Shown: in pieces, positions 45,627-56,810 of the stretch
How positions within the stretch are numbered: position 1 is the stretch's first letter
Layout: each line of letters opens with the position of its first letter
Origin: Anniella stebbinsi
Taxonomy: Eukaryota > Chordata > Lepidosauria > Squamata > Anniellidae
Assembly: GCA_029215795.1 (NCBI GenBank)
Contig: JARDYH010000006.1
Span: 22,025,501 to 22,089,500, forward strand
Direction: 5' to 3'
DNA length: 64,000 bases
Program-made: the position numbers and the translations under genes
The notes under the pieces: generated by a model
The model's input: the letters and a program-made list of their open reading frames with translations, nothing else
Databases searched by the model: none
Told to the model about the DNA's origin: nothing

Positions 45627-46157
45627 TGCATATTTCTTAAGCTAAGTGTACAAGAGGTGACCACGTAGTCACCATGGGTGACCATATTAAAGCATGTACC
45701 TTGGGAACAAGAATTAAAGAACCAATTAAACATAAAACCAAAACAGAATCTGAACCATACTAATTTTGTGCCACCAGTTCTGTGGCTTATAGGGGAGGAT
45801 TCCCTCCCTCTAACCATGCTATGATTTGGGGGGGGGGCTATATTGTACCCATATACCCATTCTTTGAAGTGCTAACTCTTTCTCCCTCAGCTCCAGTTCT
45901 TAGTCTAGTTTAAACTTTACATAACAGCATAGTATTAATTTTATTCTTACTTATATCCCACCTCCCCTGCCTCCAGTTTCTCACGTTACCCGACTGCATA
46001 GGTGATATCAGCCATGTTGTCCCGGTTGCATAACTGTTTATGTTTGGAAATGTTGAAAGGGACCCTTCCTCATGTTTGTCAGCACAGGGAATCCATTATT
46101 ACTGTTGTGGGTTGAGAAATCAGTCTGCCACGGTGACAGCCAACTTGTCTGGTAGAT

Positions 46158-46477
46158 TAGGGTGACCAGATAAAATCCAGGTCAGGGCTCATGTAACTTT
46201 AACAGTTGTAGAGAAAAGGGAATTTCAGCCAGTGTCATTTGTATGCAATTAGTTCCTGGTGAAATTCCCTCTTCATCACAACAGTTAAAGGTGCAGGCAC
46301 TATACTAGAGTGACCATATACAAAAGAAGGCAGGCCCCCTGCAACTTTAACTGTTGTGATGAAGAGGGAATTTCACCAAGAACTAATTGTATACAAATGA
46401 CACTGGCTGAAATTCCCTTTTTTCTACAACTGTTAAAGTTACATGAGCCCTGACCTGGATTTTATCTGGTCACCCTA
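46158..46477. mobile_element. Palindromic hAT MITE in the L1
   Basis: Starts TAGGGTGACCAGATAAAATC and ends GATTTTATCTGGTCACCCTA. Interior as in 4,000-4,316 and 61,522-61,842. The flanks CTGGTAGAT and CTGGCAGAT are near-identical but offset by about 2 bp on the right. Lies between L1 ORF1 and ORF2. Confidence 0.85.
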
Positions 46478-46732
46478 CCTGGCAGATCACTTGTTGTTTC
46501 CAGTCGCTGGGGTTTGCCTTTTTTCTTCTTTTCCTTCATTCTCCATCCAGTTGCTATGTCTTCGTAGGATAGCGGGTCTTCATCGTTGAGTGCAGGCGGT
46601 AGTGGGGCTTCCAGGCCAAGAAGTGCTAATGTCTTCTTCATTTATTTTTGTGTAGAAGCCATGAGGAGTCTGCCTTTGTATTTTACTATTAGCTTGAATA
46701 GAAACCCCAGCGATATGCAATTCCTGCCTCCC

Positions 46733-47167
46733 TCAATTTCTCAGTATAAGGTTTAAATAGCCATTTTCGCTGCACGGTGCCTGCACTAATGTCTTGAAAG
46801 ATTTGTAGGTTTCTACCTTTATACTGAAGATCACGAGTGTTTCTTGGAAGACTTCTTCTTTCAGGCAGTACTTTTCAAACCTGATTATTATGTCTCGAGG
46901 TTGAGCACCCTCTACAGGTTTGTGTCCTAGCGTTCTGTGTGCACTCTCTATGTTGTCCATTTTGATTGTAGTTTTTAAGTTTAGAATTGTCAACCACTTT
47001 ATTAGGAATCCCACTACATCCTCCCCTTCCTCAGATTCTGTCAGGCCACGAATCCTAAAATTGTAACAGTGATTCCTATCTTCCTGCTCTTCTAGCCTCA
47101 TTTGCAGTTCCCTGGTTATCTTTGTCAGTTTTTGTATTTTCGACTCTTGTGCAAGGCCTAGGTTCAT
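46733..47167 (-). pseudogene. L1 ORF1 remnant (RNA-binding protein)
   Basis: A 144-codon open stretch with a coiled-coil-like start (IQKLTKITRELQMRLEEQED), then RNHCYNFRIRGLTESEEGED, IESAHRTLGHKP and RDIIIRFEKYCLKEE, which are the RRM and C-terminal blocks of L1 ORF1p (Transposase_22 type). The N-terminus and extreme C-terminus are not continuous in this frame. ORF1p is the trimeric RNA chaperone of the L1 particle. Not functional here. Confidence 0.85.
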
Positions 47168-47849
47168 AGCCTCATTAGCAGTACTTGAAATCCTGCAAGT
47201 TGTGCTGAGACTGAGTCTAAGGTCATCTCTATAGGAGAGAGTTCTTTCTTAAGGGCTGCAGTCCAATCTTCTGCTAAATCTGCCGAGTTGTTGACTTAAA
47301 GAGGGTATGTCAATTTCTGCTGCAAGTGTGCTAGTCAGTTATGTGCCCTTTGAGGCTTTCGCTGCCCTTCGTCATGTCAGTTCCCTCTTCCTCGCTGAGG
47401 CCTTCTGAGCTGTCAGCACCTATATCGGAACAGAACGTAAGTTTCGGTACCTTGCCGTATCGCCCACTTGTTCTCTGTTGCATCTCCTATCTGGGTGCGA
47501 CTGAGGGGAGGAGAGTAGATCAAGACTGCTGTTATCATTTCCTAAAAGGAGCTTGGGGTCTGCAGAGCTAAGCAGTTATGCCTCCATTTTGCTTGGTGGC
47601 AAGCCATGCCCCCTGCTCCTTCTACAATCTTGTTTCATTATTTCTACCTATAAAGCGGAAAGTATGTGTGTTTTCATGTACGTCTGGAAATGTTTAACCA
47701 CTTCCAGATGAGTTAACCTTGAGTTAAGAGGAAAGAGAAGAATCCCAAATTCATGGCAAGTAGCTGCATTTTATGCTTCCATGAACTTGGGCCCATCTCT
47801 TCCAAAACCATCAGAAGAAATTCTGATACCTGCTTAAAAAATGATTTTT

Positions 47850-48066
47850 AACCAAAAAAGCAGAGCTAGTCTGAGAGCTTCAGCTTTGATTGTCATTACA
47901 CCCAGTTACGCATGGAGTAATTCTAATTTTGTAGAAATGGGAACTGCCAGGAGTCTATGCAAAAAAATATTTTGAGCTCTTTCTAATGGATCCAAGTTGG
48001 CCATAGCCCACAGTGGTGCTCCATATAGCAATTTTGGCAGAACCCTGATCTTGTGGGCTGAACCAG
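47850..48066 (-). mobile_element. LINE ORF C-terminal fragment, family unclear
   Basis: The minus strand reads RVLPKLLYGAPLWAMANL, DPLERAQNIFLHRLLAVPI and then, past one stop, LGVMTIKAEALRLALLFWLK. The YGA.LW...LE..Q..FL...L..P...LE...E.G pattern is the post-RT region of several non-LTR clades. About 70 codons with one internal stop. It does not match the L1, CR1 or L2-like copies here. Confidence 0.6.
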
Positions 48067-49959
48067 GTTGCCCCCTTTTGTACGATAGAACCGTAATAGC
48101 CCATTTAAAGTTCTACCCGCCAACAAGGTGTTTGATTGAACCTGTGAAGACCATGTACCCCCTCCCTCCTCCCTCCCCGGGACACCCCCCCTCCATGCAC
48201 ATTTTGAGCTTCTGCAAATATTTGTTTACATCCAACAATTGAGTTCATATGTGAAGAACCGCGGGCAGGGGTAACAGGGAACGAGCGGAAATCAGGGCTA
48301 TCGTCTATCCCAATTAGGCGCATATTCGAATACAGGAAAAACCAGTACTTCGGGGAAACAGACATCAAGCAGAAGCCTTCTAGAGGGGGCCTTTGAGGGG
48401 CCAAACAAGCTCAAGGGCACCCTATCCTAATAGCGCTGTTTTCTCAGAATCCGGGAGGAAGTGCATTGTGGCCTTTGCTCTTAGGAGGGAGGAAGGGAGG
48501 CACTCTGTGCATGCCCAGAAACAGGCCTGATGAAGGGGAGAAGTACACAGCCAGCACCGGCCCTTCAGTACAGGCTCCTGATGGAGCACTTGGTGGGCAA
48601 GAAACACAGGCCGAGGCAGTTCCAGCAGGATTTAGCCTGACCTGAGCATGTCCACTGACAGCCGCTTACCTCCCTTCCTTGGCGATGCTACTCCTCGATG
48701 CTCTATCGATGAGCAGCATTGGCAGTGAGAGGAGGAAAGTACCTCTCTGAGGACTCAGGCACCTGTGGGCTGTGAAAGGCATGCTGGGAAGTGTAGTACT
48801 GGCATGTAGAGTGGTGAATTTTAAATAAAGCATGGGTTAGTAAACCAGGGCACTATGTGCAAGTCAGGTCACTATCTCTCAATCCTAACTCACTTGGTTC
48901 TCCTTCTACCTGATTTTCTCCAACTGCCACTAACCCTGTGGTTAGCTGTTCCTGGCTTGGAGGGTGTGCTGCTACTTGTCTGGATGCCGTTCTACAATGG
49001 AGAAATAAAGTCGTTTTATTTGCCATATCGGAGCCTCGACTGTTTTGGATTCTTCTCCACAAATCCCTCGTAAGAACCAAACATTACAAGCCCCACCCAC
49101 CATTCAATTCTAGCCTCAGTTACAGTCATTCCTCCATTTACACTTCTGTTTCACTGGTATAGTCAGGCTTTTACATAAAAACTATTAACTTTATTCAGTA
49201 ATTACTGCATCTGTCTTGGAATGTTGTGGTTTAGTTAGGACAAAAAAAAACCAAACCCCGCTGCATTAAAAATCTCAAGTTAAAAGGCCTTGGGGGAAAA
49301 TAAAATATTCCCTTGGCACTGGAAAGCCATTAATGCAGTCACTAGGCCAGCTTGCCTGGGAAAAAGAAATCCACAAGCAGGGTGCCACAACTAAAAAGGG
49401 CCGCTCTCCAGTTGTCTCCTACCACACCTCATACGGTGTTCAAAGATTAATATATTATTCAGGGACTTAGGCTTATGCCTACAACTCCCAGCATGCCTTG
49501 GGCAGGAGGGAAAACTTATTAGGCTTTGGCAGCCATCATCTGGTAGTGGCTCACCCTCCTGGTCCTGAAGGGAGAGTACCTGGGGCCAGCTGCCTCAGTC
49601 GCTAGGCGCCATCAAAAGCAGGAGGGAAGGAGGGTGCAGCTCTGGGTTGGTTGCCAACAGTAACCAAGCTAACCATTAGTCAGTCAGCAGGCCTACCTAC
49701 GGGCCTACCTACGGGCCTACCTATGGGCACCGATTGAAAAGTGCAGTGTGGACTGGCTCAGCCAGATTTCACTTCCCATAAATCTCAGCGGAAGGACTCC
49801 CATTGGGCAAGTCAGGCACTGCAGTGAAAGGCATGCCAGGAGTTGTAGTTTTCATTTTCTGTGGGGACAAGGAAAATCATGGTAGTGGCTTTAAGGTGGC
49901 TCTGGCCATGCATCAGGTGGGAGAGAGAGAAAAGAAACAAATTTAATTTGTTTTAAAGT
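48067..49959. other. No gene; scattered ZNF143-like motifs and a possible MITE end
   Basis: About 48,290-48,391 has a GGCGCATATTCGAATACAGG block and ends CTTCTAGAGGGGGCC, like the right end of the GCGCAT family, but no left end is seen. CATGCTGGGAAGTGTAGTA (about 48,781), CTACAACTCCCAGCATGCC (about 49,480) and CATGCCAGGAGTTGTAGT (about 49,832) are isolated motif copies. No exon support. Confidence 0.45.
49692..49727 (+). repeat. Short 13-bp tandem repeat
   Basis: CCTACCTACGGG is repeated about three times (last copy CCTACCTATGGG). Confidence 0.8.
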
Positions 49960-50020
49960 TACCTCACAGGCCTAGCATCAGCCTACCTTGCAGGTTTGTT
50001 GTGAGGGTGAGAGAGGAAAA
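49960..50020 (+). mobile_element. SINE tail remnant
   Basis: AGCCTACCTTGCAGGTTTGT followed by TGTGAGGGTGAGAGAGG is the 3' part of the tRNA-derived SINE, without its tRNA-like head. A similar motif, TTACCTCACAGGCCTAGC, precedes it at about 49,960. Confidence 0.55.
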
Positions 50021-52227
50021 AAAGAAACAAATTAGACAATTACTTCACAGATATTTATCTTAGGGGGCACAAGCAACACCGGGTATATCAGGTAGTATAT
50101 TATAAAGTAATCCCTTGGAGACAAAATGAAAAGACAGTCATTGTTCTGAGTATAATTGTAAGGGCTCACCATATTTCTGTGGTAAGAGTCTTGAAATTAG
50201 ACTCATGTAGTTTCGTGTCCCAACCGTCACTATCCCAATCAGACGAAAGACACGTGTAAGATCGAAAACTGGCTGCAGCTCTTTAATTTCCTTCTTGCAA
50301 GAAGTGACCACCTAGGAATCAAAACCTAGAAAATGGTACTGGCTACATATTTTGAACAATCTTAACTAGGAAAAAATCATACAGGGATACATGGATCTGG
50401 TTCAGTTAAACAATGATTAATTCTACCAATCTTGAATTATCTAGAATACACATAAGCTTCAAAGAATCTTCTGATGTGGATTCAGTTAACTCTATCTTTG
50501 ACTAAGAGATAGAATCCACAAACGTTGCAATCTTTGCCAGATGCAATGTTATCATAGCTTGTCTCTTAAGAAGGCAAAGTCTATTGCTGTATCAGTTTTT
50601 TTCTTTAACCTTTTGTCCGGCTTTTAGGAATGTAGCTACTATTAATTCCCCTACGTGTTTTCCTCTTGCTAAGTTAACCTGAGGTCTTCATGAGACACAC
50701 TTTATTAACTCTTATTTCAGAGGCACGTATAAGGGAATTTTGAATTATCATACCACATTTCATACCATCTCACATTAATGTACATACTCAGGTATTTACA
50801 GTTCTAGACATTAAAACAAGTCAATGCAGTACAATGGTCAAATACATTGTTCCTAATAGATGTATTTGAGAACAAGACTGCATGCCTTGTTCCCCACCAA
50901 ACAGATGGGAAAGAGGGAGAGTGGGCTGATTAAAATTATTTTGATGCCTCATCCTCTTCTCTCTTCCTTTCCCCATCAGCCACGTACAGTAGGTAATCAC
51001 TAGTGTCAGAGTAGACAATGACCTGTTTCTCACATAACGAGAAGCCACCATGGATGAATTTTCCCGGGGGGAGGAGTTGTTGTAGCAGCAGCCATTTTAA
51101 ATATCTGAGTCATGGAAGGGGCTCTTGTGCTCTTGCCACGAGGGTTGTTTGTTGGGGTGGTTGACAAGCCACCCAGAAACCATGGGCTATTTTAGGGTTG
51201 CAGGTGGCTTACCAACCACCCTAGCAACCCATCCTTACTGGGTTTGGTGTCTCCACTGCTGTTTCCTAATATGTGAATGAGCCTGTATGAAACTTGGGTT
51301 CTCCCTCTCCCCGCTATTCCTCTTCCACAGGAAGATGGAAAGAAAGGCAAACCACAGTTCCCCATGACATCTGAAATGTAAAATCTGACTTGTTTAAAGT
51401 AAGTTGCTGCTGCTGCTGCTGATTTAAATTCATGCATAAACCACAACCAGCAAATACAACTTTTTAAAATGCCACAAAAACATAATCTAAGCACCAGAAG
51501 TTGGTGAGGTGAAGCATTTGCAAAGGGCCCCAGGCATGGATAGCACATCTGTTCTAATTTTGAGCAGGATGCCCAGTAAAAGTCCAATCTCTCCTTTACT
51601 AACTCTAACCTTCTTGGGCACATATGTGAAAGATTTTCCCCCCAAAGGCCTTTGCAGTGTTTAGAGAGATAGATGCTATCCCAGTATACACATTATGTCC
51701 CTCAACAATTAAGAGGGCTCAGTAAGTGTGACCCCTCTCTTCTCAATAGACCCCACACAGAAACCAATACAAGTACTCACCCCCCCCCCCCAAAGCACAA
51801 ACCCCATGCAAGCACCTGCAATCTTGGCACACATATCCACGCCCAACTATCTGGGTGAAATGTGAGTTAGCAAATATAAATTAAATCTGGACAAGACTGC
51901 AGTGATTATCAGCTGGCCTTGTGGGTTGGAGGACACTGAAACTCCCATCATTCATGATATTCAATCTTCAAACATCCCTGGATTAAACTATGAACCTTAC
52001 CTCAAGATCTTGGCCATAAACCTTCTGCAAAATTGTGCTCAGGAGTAAACATAACCAAAGTTGTGATGGAGATGAGCACCACAATCAAATAGAAAAAGGA
52101 ACAAAAAAGTGAAGAGAGAGCAGAGTTAAAGCAAAATCAGAAATAGTCAAGAGAGGTAAAGATGATAGTAAAACTGCATTCAAAAATGAACCAGTAGCAA
52201 TGGCCACAGATACAAGATTGTAACTGA
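50021..52227. other. No gene recognised
   Basis: No exon or repeat family supported in this 2.2-kb stretch. A short GCT run lies at about 51,404-51,421 and a C-run at about 51,780-51,791. Short frames do not show domains. Confidence 0.4.
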
Positions 52228-52357
52228 TACCTTTATCACACGGGTGGTTTGATCCACACCCGCCGTGACTTTGATCCAATTCTTTCACATGATGTCGTTC
52301 CCCTCACGCTACTCTGGCGCTCTGAGTGCTCCTTTTTTCCTTCCTTTTTCAAATTAT

Positions 52358-53077
52358 TAGGGTGCCCAGATCACCGTGGGTTTCCCAGTCCTAACCGGGA
52401 AAACAGGGGCGATCCAGGCCTACTGGGGGGCAGCGGGGGCAAACCGGGCCTCGAGGAGTCCGGATGGCAGGTCTGCTGCCGAGTACGCCACCAGGTCCGC
52501 TGCAGGGTCCGCCGCCACTGCTGCCGGGCTTGTGAGGCCAGAGGCAGCGCGGAAGAGGCGGGAGAGGGCCAAATAAGGAAGTGATGTAATCAGCCCTCTC
52601 CCACCTCTTCTGTGTGGCCTCTGGCCTCCTCAGGGTTTGTCGTGATGGTGAGGAGCCCGGATGCCCGTGCGGAAGTTGCAGGGGAGGGCTGATTCCAGAA
52701 GTGACATCGGCCTCCCTCGCCTCTTCTGTGTGGGCATCCGGGCTCCTCGGGGCTCGTCGCCATCGCGACAAACCCTGAGGAGGCCAGAGGCCACACAGAA
52801 GAGGCAGGAGAGGGCCGATTACATCACTTCCGGATTCAGCCCTCTCCCACCTCTTCTGCACTGCCTCTAGCCTCACGAGCCCGGCGGCAGAGGACCCAGT
52901 AGGTCCGGGCTGGCTTTTTTTTGGGGGGGGGAGGTAGCTTGGTGGTAGGGTTTGTTTCGGGGGGGTGGCCTTTTTAATTTTTAATTTTATGTTGTGGGGG
53001 GGTCTGCTTTGGTGGGCACACCCCCTTTGGGCAGCCATTTTGAATCGGGATTTTGTTTTGCAAAATCTGGTCACCCT
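52358..53077. mobile_element. hAT-type non-autonomous element, 720 bp
   Basis: Starts TAGGGTGCCCAGATCACC and ends AAAATCTGGTCACCCT, flanked by CAAATTAT (52,350-52,357) and AAAATTAT (53,078-53,085), a 7-of-8 duplication. Inside are large inverted blocks (AGGCCAGAGGC, CACACAGAAGAGG and reverse). Its right end, with GGGCACACCCCCTTTGGGC, resembles the right ends of the elements at 989 and 9,541. Confidence 0.75.
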
Positions 53078-53212
53078 AAAATTATCCCTGAACGGGGATT
53101 GTCCATTTTCTCCCCTTCTCCACAGGCTTAGCTGAGGTATCGGAGCAAAACCAACCACGTGTGAGCAAAAGGCTACACTCACATAGGAAACGGAGGGGGA
53201 ACCCACATAATT

Positions 53213-53295
53213 ATTTATTATTTTTATTCCATTTATATACCGCCCCATAGCCGAAGCTCTCTGGGCGGTTTACAAAAATTAAAAACATTGAACAG
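53213..53295 (-). mobile_element. L2-like LINE 3' tail
   Basis: ATTATTTTTATTCC, TATATACCGCCCCATAGCCG and CTCTGGGCGGTTTACA form the reversed 3' end of the L2-like family. Confidence 0.8.
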
Positions 53296-53322
53296 AAGCA
53301 AAACGGGAAGGTGTGATAAAGG

Positions 53323-53810
53323 CTTAAATGAAGTAAACGGTTTATTGATGTACAACATTCAAAACAGGAACATTATGTAAATAAAATTATAGATCAAATA
53401 ACTTCATAAACACATTGAGGAAAATCTATCCAGACACTACAAAAACAAAACTGACCTGCTCAAGTCCCTATCTCTCCATGACAGGGAGAGGAACTAGTTA
53501 TCTTTCAGAAACAATGAAGAAATTAAGGAAAAAAGATGAAGCCAGGAGATCAATAATCTATCCATAAATGAGCCTGAGAATAAAAACAAAGGGCCCCTCC
53601 CTTAAGCCCCTGGCTCCCTTTGTACATAACCCGCTTGCCACTCCAGTGGCTGCAGGTCAACAAAAGGCAGGCTTTCCCCCAGTCTCCCTGCCACAGACAT
53701 TTTTAAAGCAGGCAGGACCCATGATACAAAAAGGGCAAGGCCTCCCCTGACAACGCAGAGAGAAAGATGGGGCACCTTCTGCCAGCCTCATCCAGAAAGG
53801 TGAGAGTCCT
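53323..53810. other. No feature recognised
   Basis: Flank of the DIRS element with no exon or repeat family identified. Confidence 0.4.
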
Positions 53811-53969
53811 CCAGTTCTTCTTCGTGGTCTCTGTGCATCACACATGGGCTCTGTGCCTGCGCGGCGCACCCTTTGGGAAACCTCTTTAGCTAATGATTTG
53901 GGTGGGAGCCCCTTCCCTTTGGTGCAGTGCGCACGCGCAGTAGGGGCTCCAGCCCATTCTCCTTAGTTC
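53811..53969. repeat. Left inverted terminal repeat of the DIRS element
   Basis: GTGGTCTCTGTGCATCACAC, CTAATGATTTGGGTGGGAGC and GTGCAGTGCGCACGCGCAGT are inverted copies of sequence at 59,923-60,081, with scattered substitutions. Confidence 0.9.
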
Positions 53970-54135
53970 TCTTTCGACTGCCATCGTGGCTGCACCTTCT
54001 GAGAACGTCTTTTCCCAGTTCTTTCTAAAAAAAAAAAAAAGATTAGAATTAGCTCTAGTTTTTAGTATTGTTAGTTCCTATAGTTGTTTGTTAGTTGGCC
54101 CGCATAGCGGCCCCAGCTAGTCCCAGAAAGGCCGT

Positions 54136-56767
54136 ATGGCCCTTCGAGCGCCTTTTCGTAAGTGTTCTAAGTGTGGCAGCAAACTCCCCCCTTCAGACAG
54201 GCACTCCCTCTGCCTTTTGTGTTTAGGTGAAGGGCACGTTGTTGAGAAGTGCCATTTTTGTTTGGCTTTTTCGAAACAAACTCAACGGCACCGTTCAGAT
54301 CGATTAAAAGCCATTATGTGGACTCAGACGCTTCAAGCTGTCGATACTGCCACCGATCAACCGCCATTGGCTCCTTCGCTGGACTCTCCGCAACAGCCGG
54401 GTCCCAGTGGAGCACCGTCCTCCCCTACCCGACACTTGACTTTGCAAATAGCAAAAAAGCTATCAATGAAAACGAAGAAAACCTCTAAGCAGAGGCCAGC
54501 AAAGAAGCCTTAAAAAGTTGCCAAGACCCCGTTGCCTCAGGAATCCTTACATTCACCGACGCATCCTGTGCTTTCTAGGGCGTCACCCACCAATTTTAGC
54601 CCTCAACGCCGTGGGCCACCATCAACGGTCGATGTCGATCCACCATCGCCGGATCAATCGGAACATCAACGGGGGTTAACTCCGGTCGTGTCTCTCCGCA
54701 ATCTTTCCCCGCGGCTGCCGCCACCACAACACATTCCTTCTCCACCGCCATTGATGAACTCTCTGATTCCATCTGCCCAGCCGCTTCTGCAGCAGGAGAA
54801 CCGTCCTTTTCTTTCCCTATCGGAGGGTGAAGTTAGGGAGCTCTCCCCTCTTTCTCCTCAACGTCCATCGACACGCCAATCGCCACATGGATCACATTGG
54901 CGTCATACTTCTCGTGACCGGAGGGCTCACTGGCGGCATTCTCCGGAGTCCTTGCTTTCGTACTCTAGTAGAGACGATTATCCTCCTAGAGACCGTTGGG
55001 AGCGGGTTCGATCTAGATCTCCTCGTCATGATGACAGACAATCCCCTTCTATTAGTTCTTCAAGGTATTCCTCATATTACGACCACGATCGAGATTATGA
55101 TTGACATCGATATGACTGTTACGACTCCCGCCAATACACTGACTATCATCGTCAGTACCGACGCTCTGAGACTCCTCGACGCTCGTCCACACCGTGAGTA
55201 TAGCAACCAACCCACTCCGTCTCACGGCGCCAGGATCTACCGCCACAACAATCACCACACCAGCTTGTCCTGGTCCAGCCTACTTCTATGGAAATCTTGC
55301 TACCACAGGCAGTTCAGCCCCATTGGCCATTGGACCCACATTCGGAACCTGAGGACTACTGTTCCGCTTCTTCTTCTGTGAATTCGGACCATCCTTCCCT
55401 TCCATCTCCCAATGGCCACGTTTCTGCTCAGGGAGGACTTTCACCATCTGAGGATTTGGGCCATTTTGCTGAACAGGTCCTTCGCATGGCACAGGTGCTC
55501 AGTCTCACCGTGCAGCAGGATGCGCCAGCTATTCAGGACCCTGGGTTTGATTCGATATCGAGTGATATCGCCCGTTTGGTTTCCATCCCAATGTTGCCAG
55601 TACTCTTGGATACGATCAAACATTCATGGGCGAAGCCATTGTCCACACCACCGACGTGCAAACGCCTGGATGCCCTCTATAAAGTCCAGCAGGAGGGAGC
55701 CTCTTTTCTTTTCCAGCACCCTGCGCCTAATTCCATAATTGTCAAGGCAGCTCAAGGAAAGGCTTCACACCAACATACTTCGCCAACAGATAAGGAAGGT
55801 CGCCCACTAGACCTTCTAGGCTGACGCATCTACTCTTCTGCAAGTCTGGGTCTTTGGGTATCCAACTACCAAGCTACCATGTCAGGATACCAGCTCCTGT
55901 TATGGGAGAAGATGGACAAGTTGGTTGAACATCTTCCTACAGATAAGCGCTCTTTAGCCCTTCGCCTTCATAACGAGGCTTTGAAGCTTTTGCGCCAGCA
56001 GATACACACCTCAAAGCATGAGGTTGACTGCAGCACTAAGACCTAGGTTACTGCCATTGCCTTACGTAGGCATGCCTGGCTTCGTTCTTCAGGTCTTACC
56101 CAGGAGATGCGCACTCGTAGGCTGCCTCTACAAGAGGCATTTAAAGCTCTTTCAAGGCACATTAAAAAAATTACCTCTACAAGAACGGAGTGCAAATCGG
56201 GCGTAGAGGTGCTTTAAACATCCAATTATGCGCATTATCGAATGTGCGTTAAATAGCGAGTTTTATTTTGCTCCGGCCGTTAAAGCGCATTTTGACTATG
56301 TGAACAAGCGATTCTCCGCATTAACTACTTGTAAAGCGCATTTGAAACAACCGGTAAGGTCACCCGTTGAGTGCTCAATTACCTCCTGCATACAAGTATT
56401 TACGATAAAGCGCTTCAGCGAATATGCGCATAATCGGCTAACCAGGTGTAAAGCCGAATTCTTGTAGATGAGGTCGTACTGAGGACTTGCCATTCGATGG
56501 TTTAGGCCTGTTCAATGAAAAGGCTGATGATTCTCTCAACGCGGTTCAAAAGGCTAGAGCAACTGCAAAGATGGGTTTTCAACAACCATACTTACCTCCT
56601 CAGCGCCATTGGTCTCGACCGTGTTCCTTCACACCGCAGGACAAACAACTCCGCCCATACCAGCAGCCCTCGGCCAAACAGCACTCTTTTCAAAGACGCC
56701 AATTTCCAGCTTCAAAACCTAAGCCATTTCCAAGGAAGACTGACTTCCAGGCCCGGAAGCGTTTTTG
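54136..56767 (+). pseudogene. DIRS gag-like ORF, disrupted
   Basis: One reading frame from ATG 54,136 with a zinc-binding-like start (KCSKCGSKLPPSDRHSLCLL then CLGEGHVVEKC), a long proline/serine/arginine-rich middle, and a C-terminal domain with WEKMDKLVEHLPTDKRSLAL and LRRHAWLRSSG. In-frame stops at about 54,511, 55,102, 55,195, 55,201, 55,822 and 56,043 mostly look like decayed CGA or CAG codons. The Harbinger-type MITE at 56,120-56,475 splits it; without the insertion, RTRTEDLPFDG is restored. It ends ARKRF at 56,767. This is the nucleic-acid-binding structural protein of the element. Not functional. Confidence 0.85.
56120..56475 (-). mobile_element. Harbinger-type MITE, GCGCAT-rich family, copy 7, in DIRS gag
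   Basis: Starts GGCTGCCTCTACAAG and ends CTTGTAGATGAGGTC, 356 bp, with GTA at 56,117-56,119 and 56,476-56,478. Removing it and one GTA restores the gag frame exactly, which proves both the boundaries and the 3-bp duplication. Closest to copy 2 (21,659). Confidence 0.95.
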
Positions 56768-56810
56768 ACTACAGTCTAACGCTCCCCTCGGACGTCCAGG
56801 GCTATTGTAC

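Larger units (their letters stand above)
44578..47614 (-). mobile_element. L1 LINE with internal deletion, flanked by a 17-bp duplication
   Basis: Minus-strand order: 5' region (47.6-47.2 kb), ORF1 (47,167-46,733), ORF2 endonuclease (45,626-44,672), then directly a short A-rich 3' end with AATAAAACAAAG and AAAAAAA at 44,578. All reverse transcriptase is missing although both termini are present. The flanks GCTCCTTCACCAATCTT (44,561-44,577) and GCTCCTTCTACAATCTT (47,615-47,631) differ at two of 17 positions and look like the insertion duplication. A hAT MITE (46,158-46,477) later landed between ORF1 and ORF2. Dead copy. Confidence 0.75.
52228..53322. mobile_element. Possible outer MITE with CCTTTATCACAC ends
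   Basis: CCTTTATCACACGGGTGG at the left and GGTGTGATAAAGG at the right are inverted over 12 bp and enclose the hAT-type element at 52,358 and an L2-like tail. No duplication is visible, so the pairing may be coincidental. Confidence 0.35.

Noticed and set aside
52228..53322. Confident outer transposon around the 52.4-kb element
   Set aside because: Only 12 bp of inverted ends and no duplication, so it was kept as a low-confidence feature only.
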